The notes below the pieces were generated by a model. That model made no database searches and was not told the origin of the DNA. It saw nothing but the letters and a program-made list of their open reading frames with translations. A program made the translations under genes and the position numbers. Shown piece by piece: positions 1 to 12,247 of a DNA stretch of 64,000 bases (positions are counted from its first letter, which is position 1; each line of letters starts with the position of its first letter). Origin of the DNA: CALMKX01 sp036274895. Its GTDB lineage: Bacteria; Acidobacteriota; Thermoanaerobaculia; Multivoradales; SZUA-115. The DNA lies in NCBI GenBank assembly GCA_036274895.1, contig DASUEU010000085.1, positions 1 through 64,000 of the forward strand, written 5' to 3'.

Positions 1-339
1 GATGCGGACCAGGGCCACCGACGTGCGGCTGGTCTGGTCCAGCGCGACCCGTTTCACCTCTTCGATGGGACACCGCGAGATCAGGAGCACGCTCCGGACC
101 TCGTGCCGCGAGGCGACACAGAGGTCGGGCAGGACCTTCAGGCCGGGGATGCGCTGGACCTCGACGGACGGGATCAAACCGATGTCGAGGGCCCCCTGCC
201 CCAGCAGCCGGGCCACCATCGCCGGCGGATGGTAGGTCGGCGCGAAAAGGTCCGCGTGATGCCCCTTGAGAAAGCCCCAGGCAAGCGGCTTGCTGTTCAG
301 GAAGTTGACGATGCCGACGCGAAGCTTGGGCAAGGGCAC
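1..339 (-). CDS. mqnA: Chorismate dehydratase MqnA, N-terminal part (cut by window edge)
   Basis: MqnA converts chorismate to 3-enolpyruvylbenzoate, the first step of the futalosine route to menaquinone. The 113 visible codons start at a GTG 3 nt after the rho stop and run off the window. Family-typical stretches are VGIVNFLNSKPLAWGF at the N-terminus, DIGLIPSVEVQRIPGL near residue 52, ASRHEVRSVLLISR and ALDQTSRTSVALVRI. These form the periplasmic-binding-protein-like fold of this family. The tight spacing to rho suggests co-transcription. The start is an inference: only a weak AAGGGG lies before the GTG. The presence of MqnA implies menaquinone made by the futalosine and not the MenFD route. 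Confidence 0.88.
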   Translation of the reverse strand, partial: MPLPKLRVGIVNFLNSKPLAWGFLKGHHADLFAPTYHPPAMVARLLGQGALDIGLIPSVEVQRIPGLKVLPDLCVASRHEVRSVLLISRCPIEEVKRVALDQTSRTSVALVRI

Positions 340-342
340 CCC

Positions 343-1629
<1,287 letters not shown>

Positions 1630-1646
1630 AACGTTCCTCGCGGCTG

Positions 1647-2264
1647 CTATCGGGCGCGGGGGCTTGCGATGAGAGCTTCTTCGACCGCCCGCCACACTTC
1701 CTTCAATCCTTCGCCGGTCTCGGCAGAAACCGCCACCGGCATCTCGTCTTCCGGCAGCCCGAGGGCTTCCCGGATCCCATCGAGCGCTCGCACGCGCTGT
1801 CCGCGCCCGATGCGGTCGATCTTGGTGGCCACCACCAACCGGGAGAGCTCGAAGCTCGCCAGGTACTCGCCCGCGTCGCGGTCGAGAGGGGTGGCCCCCA
1901 CTTTCGCGTCAATGAGCTGGATGACTCGGGCTCGCTCCCGGCGCTCCGGCTGAGCCTCGTGCCGGAAGTAGCGGTCGACCAGCTCGCCCCACTGCTGCCG
2001 CTCCTGTTTACCGGCCTTGGCGTAGCCGTAGCCCGGCAGATCGACGAAGTAGCAGCGGCGGTTGACCAGGAAGAAGTTGACCATCCTGGTGCGGCCGGGA
2101 GTGGAGCTGGTCCGCGCCAGCCCCTTGCGGCCCAGAAGCGCGTTCAGCAGGCTCGACTTGCCGACGTTCGAGCGCCCGATGAACGCGATCTGCGGCAGGT
2201 CGTCCCGCCGGAAATCCTCCTGCCGGTGTGCCGAGCACGCGAGCTCCGCGGAGTCGACCCTCAA
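1647..2264 (-). CDS. ysxC: Ribosome biogenesis GTP-binding protein YsxC/EngB
   Basis: Small GTPase needed for assembly of the large ribosomal subunit. The sequence shows G1 GRSNVGKSS (about residues 30-38), the G2/switch I segment TSSTPGRTR, G3 DLPGYGYAKAG and G4 ATKID; length (205 aa) is normal for the family. The start is a TTG preceded by a weak GGAAT. No ATG gives a full N-terminus, and the residues before the P-loop fit the family spacing. It is the first gene of the ysxC-rho-mqnA run, separated from lon by a hairpin-containing gap. Confidence 0.93.
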   Translation of the reverse strand: MRVDSAELACSAHRQEDFRRDDLPQIAFIGRSNVGKSSLLNALLGRKGLARTSSTPGRTRMVNFFLVNRRCYFVDLPGYGYAKAGKQERQQWGELVDRYFRHEAQPERRERARVIQLIDAKVGATPLDRDAGEYLASFELSRLVVATKIDRIGRGQRVRALDGIREALGLPEDEMPVAVSAETGEGLKEVWRAVEEALIASPRAR

Positions 2265-2349
2265 ATTACGATTCCAATTTCTCCGCCTCCCTGCCTACAC
2301 AGAACCTACCCGTCGCGGATTGCCCTGCTGGACCTGGGATTCGAGGCCG

Positions 2350-2375
2350 CCCGGGGCTCGAGAGAGAGCCCCGGG
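2350..2375 (-). terminator. GC-rich hairpin just after lon stop
   Basis: A perfect 10-bp inverted repeat (CCCGGGGCTC / GAGCCCCGGG, 6-nt loop) begins 11 nt after the lon stop codon. Neither strand has a T-run after it, so it is not a classical intrinsic terminator. It could be a stability hairpin at the 3' end of the tig-clpP-clpX-lon transcript or part of Rho-dependent termination. Confidence 0.45.
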
Positions 2376-2385
2376 GGTTGTGACG

Positions 2386-4812
<2,427 letters not shown>

Positions 4813-4837
4813 CTCGCTGCTCGCTCTGGGCACCGCC

Positions 4838-6076
4838 CTAGACGGCTTCCTTGAAAACGGTGATCGGGGTCATACGGTGAGTCACCACCTCCTCGGTGAT
4901 GACACATTTGCTGATATCGCGCTGGGAAGGCACGTTGTACATGAGCTCGAGCATCAGCTCCTCGAGGATGATGCGCAGGCCGCGAGCGCCGACGTTCCTC
5001 TTGAGAGCCTCGCGAGCGATGGCATCGAGGGCGCCGTCGGTGAACGACAGCTCCACGCCCTCGAACTCGAAGATCTTCTGATACTGGCGAACCAGACTGT
5101 TCTTGGGTTCCTTCAAGATACGGATCAGGGCGGCCTCGTCGAGCTCTTCGAGGGTGGCCACCACCGGCAGCCGGCCAACGAACTCGGGGATCAGGCCAAA
5201 CTTGATCAGGTCCTCCGGCAACACCTGCTCGAGCAGGCGGGCGTTCTTCTTTTCTTTGCGCGAACGGACCTCGGCGCCGAAGCCGAGCTGCTTTTCGTTG
5301 ACGCGCCGGCCGATCACCTCGTCGAGGCCGACGAAGGCGCCGCCGCAGATGAACAGGATGTTGGTGGTGTCGATCTGGAGAAACTCCTGGTGCGGGTGCT
5401 TGCGCCCTCCCTGGGGAGGCACGTTGCACTGGGTGCCTTCGAGGATCTTGAGCAGGGCCTGCTGGACTCCCTCGCCCGAGACGTCGCGGGTGATCGAGGG
5501 ATTGTCCCCCTTGCGGCAGATCTTGTCCACCTCGTCGATGTAGACGATGCCGCGCTGGGTCTTCTCCTTGTCGTTGCCGGATGCCTGGTAGAGCTTGAGG
5601 ATGATGTTCTCGACGTCCTCACCGACGTAGCCGGCCTCGGTCAGGGTGGTGGCATCGGCGATCGTGAAGGGCACCGACAGCAGCCGCGCCAGCGTCTGCG
5701 CGAGCAGGGTCTTGCCCGTGCCGGTCGGACCGATGAGCAGGATGTTGGACTTCTGGATCTCGACCTCGCCGTGAGCCTTCTCCGCGAAGTCGATGCGCTT
5801 GTAGTGGTTGTAGACCGCGACGGCCAGCTTCTTCTTCGCCTGCTCCTGTCCGACCACGTACTCGTCGAGCAGGGCCTTGATCTCGCGGGGTTTGGGCAGG
5901 GTGGTGTCGGTTTGCTGCTCGAGCATCCGATCCTCGGCGATGATGTCGAGGCAGATGTCGACGCACTCGTCACAAATGAAAACGGTGGGACCAGCGATCA
6001 GCTTCTTGACCTCGCGCTGGCTCTTGTTGCAGAACGAGCAACGCAGAACCTCGTCGCCGCTGTCTTTCTTCGGCAT
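4838..6076 (-). CDS. clpX: ATP-dependent Clp protease, ATP-binding subunit ClpX
   Basis: Unfoldase that selects substrates and feeds them into ClpP. The N-terminal zinc-binding domain is intact (CSFCNKSQ and CDECVDIC, residues about 12-40). It is followed by AAA+ Walker A GPTGTGKTLLAQ, Walker B IVYIDEVDKI, the pore loop region GYVGED, and the ClpP-contacting loop, seen here as LIPEFVGRLPV nearby. Length (412 aa) is typical. GGAGGA precedes a GTG-ATG pair; the ATG has the better spacing. It lies between clpP and lon on one strand, the classic proteolysis operon order. Confidence 0.97.
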   Translation of the reverse strand: MPKKDSGDEVLRCSFCNKSQREVKKLIAGPTVFICDECVDICLDIIAEDRMLEQQTDTTLPKPREIKALLDEYVVGQEQAKKKLAVAVYNHYKRIDFAEKAHGEVEIQKSNILLIGPTGTGKTLLAQTLARLLSVPFTIADATTLTEAGYVGEDVENIILKLYQASGNDKEKTQRGIVYIDEVDKICRKGDNPSITRDVSGEGVQQALLKILEGTQCNVPPQGGRKHPHQEFLQIDTTNILFICGGAFVGLDEVIGRRVNEKQLGFGAEVRSRKEKKNARLLEQVLPEDLIKFGLIPEFVGRLPVVATLEELDEAALIRILKEPKNSLVRQYQKIFEFEGVELSFTDGALDAIAREALKRNVGARGLRIILEELMLELMYNVPSQRDISKCVITEEVVTHRMTPITVFKEAV

Positions 6077-6190
6077 CACTCCTCCGGAATCGGGGCCGCC
6101 TTCCGTCGTTCGCCCACTAGAAACAGACCACCGTCCTTCAGCTATTCCGGCCTCCCCCGTCCTAGGGGGCTCGCCGGCCCAGGGGCTCGT

Positions 6191-6784
6191 CTAGGACGGG
6201 CCCTTCTTCCTCAGCATCACCCGGTCGGCGAGGCCGTACGCTACGGCCTCGTCCGCTCCGAAGATCTTATCGCGTTCGGTGTCGTCGTGGACTTCCTCCT
6301 TGGACCGCCCGGTGTGGGCACAGAGGATGTCCTCCAGCCGGTCCCGGAGCTTCAGCAGCTCCTCGGCATGGATTTGGATGTCGGTCTGCTGGCCCTGGAG
6401 GCCGTACATCAGGGGCTGGTGGATCAGCACCCGGCTGTTGGGCAGCAGGTGGCGCTTGCCATGGGCTCCGGCAGCCAGCAGGACCGCCGCCATCGAGGCG
6501 GCCTGGCCGACGCAGAAGGTCGCCACGTCCGGCTTGATGTGCTGCATGGTGTCGTAGATCGCCAGGCCGGCCGTGATGGAGCCGCCCGGGGAGTTGATGT
6601 AGAGGGCGATGTCCTTCTCGGGGTTCTCGGACTCCAGGAAGAGCATCTGGGCGATGATCAGGCTCGCCACGTCCTCGTCGATCTGCCGGCCCAGGAAGAT
6701 GATGTTGTCCTTGAGGAGGCGGGAGTAGATGTCGAAGGCCCGCTCCCCTCGATTGGATTGCTCGACGACGATGGGTACCAGCAT
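6191..6784 (-). CDS. clpP: ATP-dependent Clp protease proteolytic subunit ClpP
   Basis: Serine peptidase that forms a double heptameric barrel with ClpX. The catalytic triad is visible: Ser97 in GQAASMAAV, His122 in RVLIHQP, and Asp about 172 in ERDKIFGADEA. The 197-residue length and the N-terminal axial-loop start (MLVPIVVEQSNRGERAFDIYS, written here only as its first residues MLVPIVVEQ) match the family. ATG is preceded by GAAGGAGACTTC. It lies downstream of tig and 114 nt before clpX, consistent with a shared transcript. Confidence 0.97.
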   Translation of the reverse strand: MLVPIVVEQSNRGERAFDIYSRLLKDNIIFLGRQIDEDVASLIIAQMLFLESENPEKDIALYINSPGGSITAGLAIYDTMQHIKPDVATFCVGQAASMAAVLLAAGAHGKRHLLPNSRVLIHQPLMYGLQGQQTDIQIHAEELLKLRDRLEDILCAHTGRSKEEVHDDTERDKIFGADEAVAYGLADRVMLRKKGPS

Positions 6785-6845
6785 TACCGTGAAGTCTCCT
6801 TCTCCAGATACGACGCTCGTGACGCCGTTTTCGGGACGCCCCGGC

Positions 6846-8120
6846 TCAGGGAGCCGGGGTCCCGGATGCCTCGTCTTCCCCCAGCAGGCGGCGCAGGGTG
6901 CGATCCCGCCGGAGACGAGCGCGCAACGAGCCCAGCTTACCAGCCTCGTCCAGCTCCTTCCGCAGGGCCGGCGTCGGCCGCCCCTCGGCGCGGGCGAGAG
7001 CCGCGATGGTGGCCTCGAAGTCCTGCTCCGAGACGGTGATGCCCTCCTTGCCGGCGATCGCGTCGAGCAGCAGTCGGGCGCGCACCCGCTTCTCCGCCGT
7101 GGGCCGGGCGTCGGTCGCCATCCGGTCCCAGTCGATCGTCGCTCTCTCGATGTCCACCCCCTGCTGCACCAGGTGACGCGCGTACTCCGTGACCATGTCT
7201 CGCACTTCCCCTTCGATCACCGCCTCCGGCAGGGGGAAGACGTGCCGCTCGCAGAGCTGATCGAGCAGCAGGGTCTCTTGCTTGCCGCGGGCGGCGCTTC
7301 GCTTCTCATGGCGTAGACGGGCGGCGATCTCGGTCTTCAAAGCCTCGAGGCCCTCTGCCCCGAAGCCCTTGGCGAACTCGTCGTCGGCGGCCGGCAGCTC
7401 GAGCTCCTTGACCGCGTCGACGGCGAGCCGGAAGCGCCGCGAGGTGGGCGGCTCCTCCCCTGCCTCCTCGACGCGGGTGAAGTCGGTGCTGCGGCCCACC
7501 GGCAGCCCGGTCGCAGCCAGGGAGATCTCCTCCCACACGTTCTCCGCCCCGACCTCGAAACGCACCGGGCTGGGCTCGCCGTCCGGCTCGTCGCCAGCCC
7601 CCAGCTGGATCACCTTGCCTTCGACCAGGTCGCCGCGCTGCGCCGGCCTCTCGACGCCGTTCCAGCGGCCGCGAGAGCGCCGCAGGCCGTCGAGGAACTG
7701 CTCCACCTCGGCGGTGCCGACCTCGTCGACGATGGGCGGCAGCTCGAAGTCGTGGTAGTTGCGCAGCTCGATCTCGGGCCGGACATCGACCGTGGCGACG
7801 AAGACCAGGGGCTCGCCATGGTGGAGGTGGACCTGGTTGACGCTCGGCGGCAGCAGTGGATCGAGGCCGGTCTCGGCCTGGGCCTGCTTCCAGTAACGGG
7901 GCAGGAGCCGGTCGACCACCTCCTGGTGGATGTTTTCGTGAAAGCGCTGGGCCACCACCCCCGCCGGCGCCTTGCCCGGACGGAAGCCGGGGATCTTGGC
8001 CTTGCGGCGGAAGTCTTCGACGACGCGCTGGTGCTCCGCGTCGACCGCCGGCGCCGGAACCTCGATCCGGAGCTCACGACGGCACGGCCCCACCTCGGCA
8101 TTGGACAGGACGACACTCAT
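6846..8120 (-). CDS. tig: Trigger factor, ribosome-associated chaperone
   Basis: Peptidyl-prolyl isomerase and chaperone that meets nascent chains at the ribosome exit. The N-terminal ribosome-binding domain carries the signature KIPGFRPGKAP (residues about 40-50). The FKBP-like domain follows (RPAQRGDLVEGKVIQL onward), then the helical C-terminal chaperone arms. The 424-residue length is normal. A 9-bp hairpin overlaps the stop codon (CCCCGGCTC with a 3-nt loop), lacks a T-run, and may act as an attenuator or stabiliser before clpP. tRNA-Leu and tRNA-Lys lie immediately upstream on the same strand, so the tRNA promoter may also serve tig. Confidence 0.95.
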   Translation of the reverse strand: MSVVLSNAEVGPCRRELRIEVPAPAVDAEHQRVVEDFRRKAKIPGFRPGKAPAGVVAQRFHENIHQEVVDRLLPRYWKQAQAETGLDPLLPPSVNQVHLHHGEPLVFVATVDVRPEIELRNYHDFELPPIVDEVGTAEVEQFLDGLRRSRGRWNGVERPAQRGDLVEGKVIQLGAGDEPDGEPSPVRFEVGAENVWEEISLAATGLPVGRSTDFTRVEEAGEEPPTSRRFRLAVDAVKELELPAADDEFAKGFGAEGLEALKTEIAARLRHEKRSAARGKQETLLLDQLCERHVFPLPEAVIEGEVRDMVTEYARHLVQQGVDIERATIDWDRMATDARPTAEKRVRARLLLDAIAGKEGITVSEQDFEATIAALARAEGRPTPALRKELDEAGKLGSLRARLRRDRTLRRLLGEDEASGTPAP

Positions 8121-8167
8121 GCTGGAAAGGCCCCGCTGGGAGTGGAAGGTTGAGTCGGGGGTCTACC

Positions 8168-8258
<91 letters not shown>

Positions 8259-8316
8259 CCGGGATCTTTCGTGGAAGCCTCCCCCCGGATCGGGAAGAGG
8301 CGGGAACAACCAGGGA

Positions 8317-8392
8317 TGGTGAGCCGCCTAGGAATCGAACCTAGAACCCGCAGATTAAGAGTCTGCTGCTCTGCCAGTTGAGCTAGCGGCCC
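8317..8392 (-). tRNA. tRNA-Lys (anticodon CTT, reads AAG)
   Basis: This is a 76-nt cloverleaf with encoded CCA. Acceptor GGGCCGC/GCGGCTC has one G-U pair, the D arm is GCTC/GAGC, the anticodon stem GCAGA/TCTGC holds loop CTCTTAA (anticodon CTT), and the T arm is CTAGG/CCTAG. It lies 58 nt before tRNA-Leu and 14 nt after the predicted transcription start. Confidence 0.97.
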
Positions 8393-8412
8393 ACAAAGAA
8401 CAGCGGCGGGGG

Positions 8413-8441
8413 AGTATAGCGAGGACATCCCAGGATGACAA
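8413..8441 (-). promoter_or_regulatory. Sigma-70-type promoter for tRNA-Lys / tRNA-Leu (and possibly tig operon)
   Basis: On the minus strand, -35 TTGTCA (8441-8436) and -10 TATACT (8418-8413) are separated by exactly 17 nt. The expected start is about 7 nt downstream, just before the tRNA-Lys 5' end. Both hexamers are one mismatch from consensus, the strongest promoter-like sequence in this part of the window. Confidence 0.8.
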
Positions 8442-8611
8442 GCCCGAGTCACTTCCTCCGGCGGCCGAGGCTCGGTCGCCGAAGGAGGTGGTGCTACGGC
8501 CATACGGCGGGACTCGCAGGTGGCGGGATCGATGCCGGCGCAGCTGGTCAGCTCGTGGGCAACGCGGTGATAGCAAGGGACCATGCTGCCCGGCACAGGA
8601 CCGAGCCGAGG

Positions 8612-8944
8612 TCAATTGCCGCAGGTGAGCGTCGCAGCCTCGGCCATCGCCAAGACCCCCAGGGCGGGCGCGCCAGAGCTCTGCTCGGGGCCGGCAGCGA
8701 CCTGGTCCTCGAGGGTCAGCTCGACCGAAGACGAAGCCGACACGCAGAGGTCGGGATACTGGGCACCGCAGGTGGTCTTGGTGCCGTCCAGCAGCTCGCA
8801 CTTGGCGCTGCAGGATCCGGTACAGAACCTGGGGTTGCAGAAGGGGAAGGCCGAGGCGCTGGTAGCGACCAACGAGGCCATCAGGGTCACGGCTGCGATC
8901 AAGAAACCGAGATGAGAAGACGTGCGCTGACCTCCACTTGACAT
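8612..8944 (-). CDS. Small secreted Cys-containing protein of unknown function
   Basis: The function is not recognised. The 110-residue product starts at an ATG and has a clear Sec signal peptide: a short basic start, then GFLIAAVTLMASLVATSASA, with likely cleavage after ASA. The mature part is rich in cysteine at its start (FCNPRFCTGSCSAKCELL, then CGAQYPDLC) and has one Cys near the C-terminus. Disulfide bonding in the periplasm or outside the cell is therefore plausible. The remainder is acidic and Ala/Ser-rich, without a membrane anchor or lipobox. It stands alone between ThiS and the tRNA promoter on the same strand. Confidence 0.7.
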   Translation of the reverse strand: MSSGGQRTSSHLGFLIAAVTLMASLVATSASAFPFCNPRFCTGSCSAKCELLDGTKTTCGAQYPDLCVSASSSVELTLEDQVAAGPEQSSGAPALGVLAMAEAATLTCGN

Positions 8945-9043
8945 TGTGGCTTCCTCCAGATTTTACCGAGGGCTCATTCCCTGAATCGGCACTCCCAGGG
9001 TGCGCCAGGCGGAGATTTCGTGGCAGCGGATAGGCCCGCGGCC

Positions 9044-9247
9044 TCATCCCCCCTGGACGAAGTGCACGACCTCGAGGCGGTCACCCGTGGCGAGCAGCGT
9101 GGCTGCGTAGCGGTCGCGGGGCAGGATCTCGCCGTTGTGCTCGACGGCAACGGTGCGCGGGTCCCGGCCCGCGGCCGTCACCAGGTCGAGCACGCTGGCC
9201 CCGGCCGGCACTGACCGCCCCTCGCCGTTGACCACGATCTCGATCAC
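9044..9247 (-). CDS. thiS: Sulfur carrier protein ThiS
   Basis: This is a 67-residue ubiquitin-fold sulfur carrier used in forming the thiazole ring of thiamine. It begins MIEIVVNGEGRSVPAG, contains the family segment TVAVEHNGEILPRDRY, and ends in the obligatory Gly-Gly (VVHFVQGG) that is adenylated and thiocarboxylated. Its start overlaps the previous gene by 4 nt (ATGA), so the two are translationally coupled. No thiG, thiF or thiO lies beside it; thiL is far away at 60 kb. A MoaD-like role cannot be excluded, but the length and Asn-Gly motif favour ThiS. Confidence 0.85.
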   Translation of the reverse strand: MIEIVVNGEGRSVPAGASVLDLVTAAGRDPRTVAVEHNGEILPRDRYAATLLATGDRLEVVHFVQGG

Positions 9248-9966
9248 GCCAGCAGGTGCTTCAGCTCGGCCGAGCCCAGGGCGCTCTCGGCGTTGATGAT
9301 CAGGGCCGCGGCGCCACCGCGGATCTCGGGAATCGGGAAGGCGAGGCGCAGGCGGCCTTCGAGGTCGGTCCGGCCGCTCGCCAGGGTCTGGGCCTCGGCC
9401 ACGGTCGAGATGAACCGCACCTCGACGTTGACGTCCCGCACCCCGGCGCCGCTCTTCGAGGAGCTGGCCATGAGGCGCAGATCCGCCAGCCGGCCGAGGG
9501 TGAGGTCCTGGTCGCTCTCGACCGAGAGCTGGAGGTGTTCTTGCTCGGCCTCGGAGAGCAGGTACTCGAGGATCACCTGGTCGAGGGTGCGCTCGTTCTC
9601 GGTCACGCGGGTCGAGGCCAGGAAATCCTCGAGCTCGGTCATCTCCGGCGGCGCGGTGGGGATGGCGACAGAGGAGGTCGTGGGCGCCACCGGCCGGCCG
9701 AGCATGGTCTCGACCTTGGCATCGAAGCGGCCCTGGCGGATCGCCGCGATGACCGCCCGGTGCTGGTGGTCCATCAGGGCGGAGATCGCATCCGGCCCCT
9801 TGCCTTCGGCCAGAAGGGCGGCGTAGCTCGACCTCTTGGCCGCCAGCACCCGGCCCCCCACGTAGACCAGGCTCTCGACATAGGGGTTGTCGACGCCCTT
9901 GTCCTCGGTCTGGACGTGGAAGACGACCTCACCGTGCCGGACGTCGGTGTTGTAGCCGGCGATCAT
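9244..9966 (-). CDS. Conserved protein of unknown function, two-part architecture
   Basis: The function is not recognised. This is a 240-residue soluble protein with no signal peptide or membrane segment. The N-terminal 55 residues (GYNTDVRHGEVVFHVQTEDK, then ESLVYVGGRVLA) form a compact block that looks like a small beta-rich conserved domain. A Pro/Thr-rich linker near residues 88-107 follows. The C-terminal half (from about 140) ends in a beta-sandwich-like stretch with GRTDLEGRLRLAFPIPEI, reminiscent of carboxypeptidase-regulatory or transthyretin-like folds. It overlaps thiS by 4 nt, so a link to sulfur carrier function is possible but unsupported. Confidence 0.7.
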   Translation of the reverse strand: MIAGYNTDVRHGEVVFHVQTEDKGVDNPYVESLVYVGGRVLAAKRSSYAALLAEGKGPDAISALMDHQHRAVIAAIRQGRFDAKVETMLGRPVAPTTSSVAIPTAPPEMTELEDFLASTRVTENERTLDQVILEYLLSEAEQEHLQLSVESDQDLTLGRLADLRLMASSSKSGAGVRDVNVEVRFISTVAEAQTLASGRTDLEGRLRLAFPIPEIRGGAAALIINAESALGSAELKHLLA

Positions 9967-10241
9967 TCGCGCACCTGGGGAGGATCCTCTACGGAATCAG
10001 CCGGATATTCTAGGACAGCCAGCGGTTGCACGGAGACGCCCATCGTCTACGGCCCGATGCCCTTCGCTAGTGTGGGCAGTCTGGGGGTAACTGTGACACA
10101 ATCCGCGCGAACGTTCGAGCCGCGGGCCGACCCCCTTTCCGGTCCGCCAACTCACATCCCCAACGATCGACCGCTTTCCCGACCGGCGCGAGCTGCCGGA
10201 TCGGTCTGAAAGCCAGCTCGCCGCCGAAGAGGAGATCCATC

Positions 10242-11048
10242 ATGCCCGATGAAGCCGCCGCCACGCGCACGCTGGTGCACTACGAAGTCCGGGACGGGGT
10301 TGCCTGGCTCACCCTGGACGACCCACCGGCCAACACCTACACCCACGAGATGATGCGCCAGCTCGACGAGGCGATCCTCGCGGCCCGCTTCGACGTCAAC
10401 GTGCACGTCCTGGTGCTCACCGGCTCCGGCGAGAAGATGTTCTGCGCCGGCGCCAACATCAACATGCTCAAGACGTCGGACCCGACCTTCAAGTACTACT
10501 TCTGCCTCCACGCCAACGAGACCCTCTCCCGACTCGAGCAGACCCCGAAGCTGGTGATCGCCGCCCTCAACGGCAACACCGTCGGCGGCGGCCTCGAGAT
10601 CGCCATGGCCGCCGACCTGCGCATCGCCAAGAAGGGCGGCGCCAAGTTCGGGCTGCCGGAAGTCTCCCTCGGCGTGCTGCCCGGCACCGGCGGCACTCAG
10701 AGGCTGGTGCGCATCGTCGGCAAGAGCCGGGCCATCGAGCTGATGGTGACCGGCCGCCTCTTCGGGTTGGAGGAGGCCCAGGCCCTCGGCGTCGTGGACC
10801 TGGTCTTCGAGGGTGACGACTTCCTCGCCCAGGTCCAGCAGTACGCCCGGCAGTTCTGCCCGCCGGCCAAGGCCGCACGTGCCGTCGGCCGGATCAAGCG
10901 CAGCGTCCAGTCCGGCGCCGAGATCCCCTTCGAGTCCGCCCTAACCCTCGAGCGGGAGCTGCAGCAGCAGCTCTTCCAGAGCGACGACGCCAAGGAGGGC
11001 CTCGCCGCCTACGTCGAGAAGCGCACGCCGCAGTTCTCCGCCAAGTAG
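10242..11048 (+). CDS. Enoyl-CoA hydratase/isomerase family protein (crotonase)
   Basis: A crotonase-fold enzyme of 268 residues, first gene of a four-gene acyl-CoA operon. The oxyanion-hole segment FCAGANINML (about 66-75) and the catalytic region NGNTVGGGLEIAMAADL and GLPEVSLGVLPGTGGTQRL contain both Glu residues expected of a true hydratase. The C-terminal trimer helix ends KEGLAAYVEKRTPQFS, as in enoyl-CoA hydratases. ATG is preceded by GAGGAG at good spacing. The substrate is not evident from sequence; the linked thiolase and Dch-like hydratase suggest beta-oxidation or modified beta-oxidation of cyclic or dienoyl-CoA intermediates. Confidence 0.88.
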   Translation: MPDEAAATRTLVHYEVRDGVAWLTLDDPPANTYTHEMMRQLDEAILAARFDVNVHVLVLTGSGEKMFCAGANINMLKTSDPTFKYYFCLHANETLSRLEQTPKLVIAALNGNTVGGGLEIAMAADLRIAKKGGAKFGLPEVSLGVLPGTGGTQRLVRIVGKSRAIELMVTGRLFGLEEAQALGVVDLVFEGDDFLAQVQQYARQFCPPAKAARAVGRIKRSVQSGAEIPFESALTLERELQQQLFQSDDAKEGLAAYVEKRTPQFSAK

Positions 11049-11054
11049 GGCGCC

Positions 11055-12239
11055 ATGGCCTCCGAACCGATCGTCCTCGTCGCCCCCGTCCGCACCCCGA
11101 TCGGCAAGTTCGGCGGTGCGCTCGCGTCGCTGTCGGCGGCGGACCTCGGTACAGAGGCCGCCCGCGCTTGCCTCGAGCGGGCGGGCTGCTCGGCCGAGGC
11201 CATCGACCAGGTGATCCTCGGCCATGCCCGGCAGGCCGGCGGTGGCCCCAACACCGCCCGCCAGGTCGCCTTCCGGGCCAGCGTGCCGGTCGACCGCCCC
11301 GCTTTCACCATCAACCAGGCCTGTGGCTCCGGCTTGCAGGCCGTGCTCTCGGCCGCGCGCACGATCCAGAACGGTGAGGCGCGGGTGGTCCTCGCCGGTG
11401 GTACCGAGAGCATGTCGAACACCCCCTTCCTCCTGCCACGCGCCCGCTGGGGCTACCGGATGGGCCATGCCGAGATCGTCGACGGCATGTACAAGGACGG
11501 CTTCAACGACCCCCTCTCGGGCTTGGTGATGGGCGAGACCGCCGAAGAGCTGGCAGAGGAGACCGGGATCGATCGTGCCGCTGCGGACGCCTGGGCCCTG
11601 GCCAGCCAGGACCGCTGCGCGCGGGCCCGTGCCGGCGGCCGCTTCCAGGCCGAGATCACCCCCGTCTCCGTGCCGGGCAAGAAGGGACCGACGGTGGTCG
11701 CCACCGACGAGCACCCCCGCGACGGCGTCACCCTCCCTGAGCTCGAGAAGCTGGCGCCGGTCTTCCGCCCCAGCGGCACCGTGACGGCGGGCAACGCCTC
11801 GGGCATCACCGACGGCGCCGCGGCCCTCCTGGTGGCCTCGGAGGGCGCCGCCGCGGAGCTCGGCCTCGCGCCGGTGGCCCGCCTGGTGGGCTGGGAGGTG
11901 GTAGGCGTCGAGCCGCGGATCATGGGCATCGGCCCGGTGCCGGCCGTGCGCCGCCTGCTCTCGCGGCAGGGCTTGAGCGCTGCGGCCATCGACGAGGTCG
12001 AGCTCAACGAAGCCTTCGCCAGCCAGGTGCTCGCCTGCCTCGCGGGCCTCGACTTCGACCCCGAGATCGTCAACCCGGACGGTGGCGCCATCGCCCTCGG
12101 CCACCCGATCGGCGCCACCGGCTGCCGCATCCTGGTCACCCTCCTCCACGGCCTCGCCGCCCGCGGCCGCCGCCGCGGCCTCGCCACCCTCTGCGTGTCG
12201 GGAGGGATGGGGCTGGCGGCCCTGGTGGAGCTCCTCTGA
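11055..12239 (+). CDS. Acetyl-CoA acetyltransferase-type thiolase
   Basis: A 394-residue thiolase that cleaves 3-ketoacyl-CoA or condenses two acyl-CoAs. It shows the nucleophile Cys in NQACGSGLQA (about residue 90), the His of ELNEAFASQ, the second His in GGAIALGHPIGATGCR and the second Cys in LCVSGGMG. Length and all four motifs are normal for the degradative or biosynthetic acetyl-CoA acetyltransferase group. It follows the first crotonase by 6 nt and precedes the Dch-like gene by 8 nt, so it is in one operon. Whether it works in degradation (fatty or aromatic acids) or in acetoacetyl-CoA formation cannot be decided from sequence. Confidence 0.92.
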   Translation: MASEPIVLVAPVRTPIGKFGGALASLSAADLGTEAARACLERAGCSAEAIDQVILGHARQAGGGPNTARQVAFRASVPVDRPAFTINQACGSGLQAVLSAARTIQNGEARVVLAGGTESMSNTPFLLPRARWGYRMGHAEIVDGMYKDGFNDPLSGLVMGETAEELAEETGIDRAAADAWALASQDRCARARAGGRFQAEITPVSVPGKKGPTVVATDEHPRDGVTLPELEKLAPVFRPSGTVTAGNASGITDGAAALLVASEGAAAELGLAPVARLVGWEVVGVEPRIMGIGPVPAVRRLLSRQGLSAAAIDEVELNEAFASQVLACLAGLDFDPEIVNPDGGAIALGHPIGATGCRILVTLLHGLAARGRRRGLATLCVSGGMGLAALVELL

Positions 12240-12247
12240 GGCAGCCG

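Noticed and set aside
6080..6190. Terminator between clpP and clpX
   Set aside because: Some GC-rich self-complementarity (CCCC...GGGG) exists but it is short, has no T-run and would split a normally co-transcribed pair.
10031..10160. Promoter before the crotonase operon
   Set aside because: Several -10-like hexamers (CACAAT, TAGTGT) exist but none has a -35 at 16-18 nt or an extended -10.
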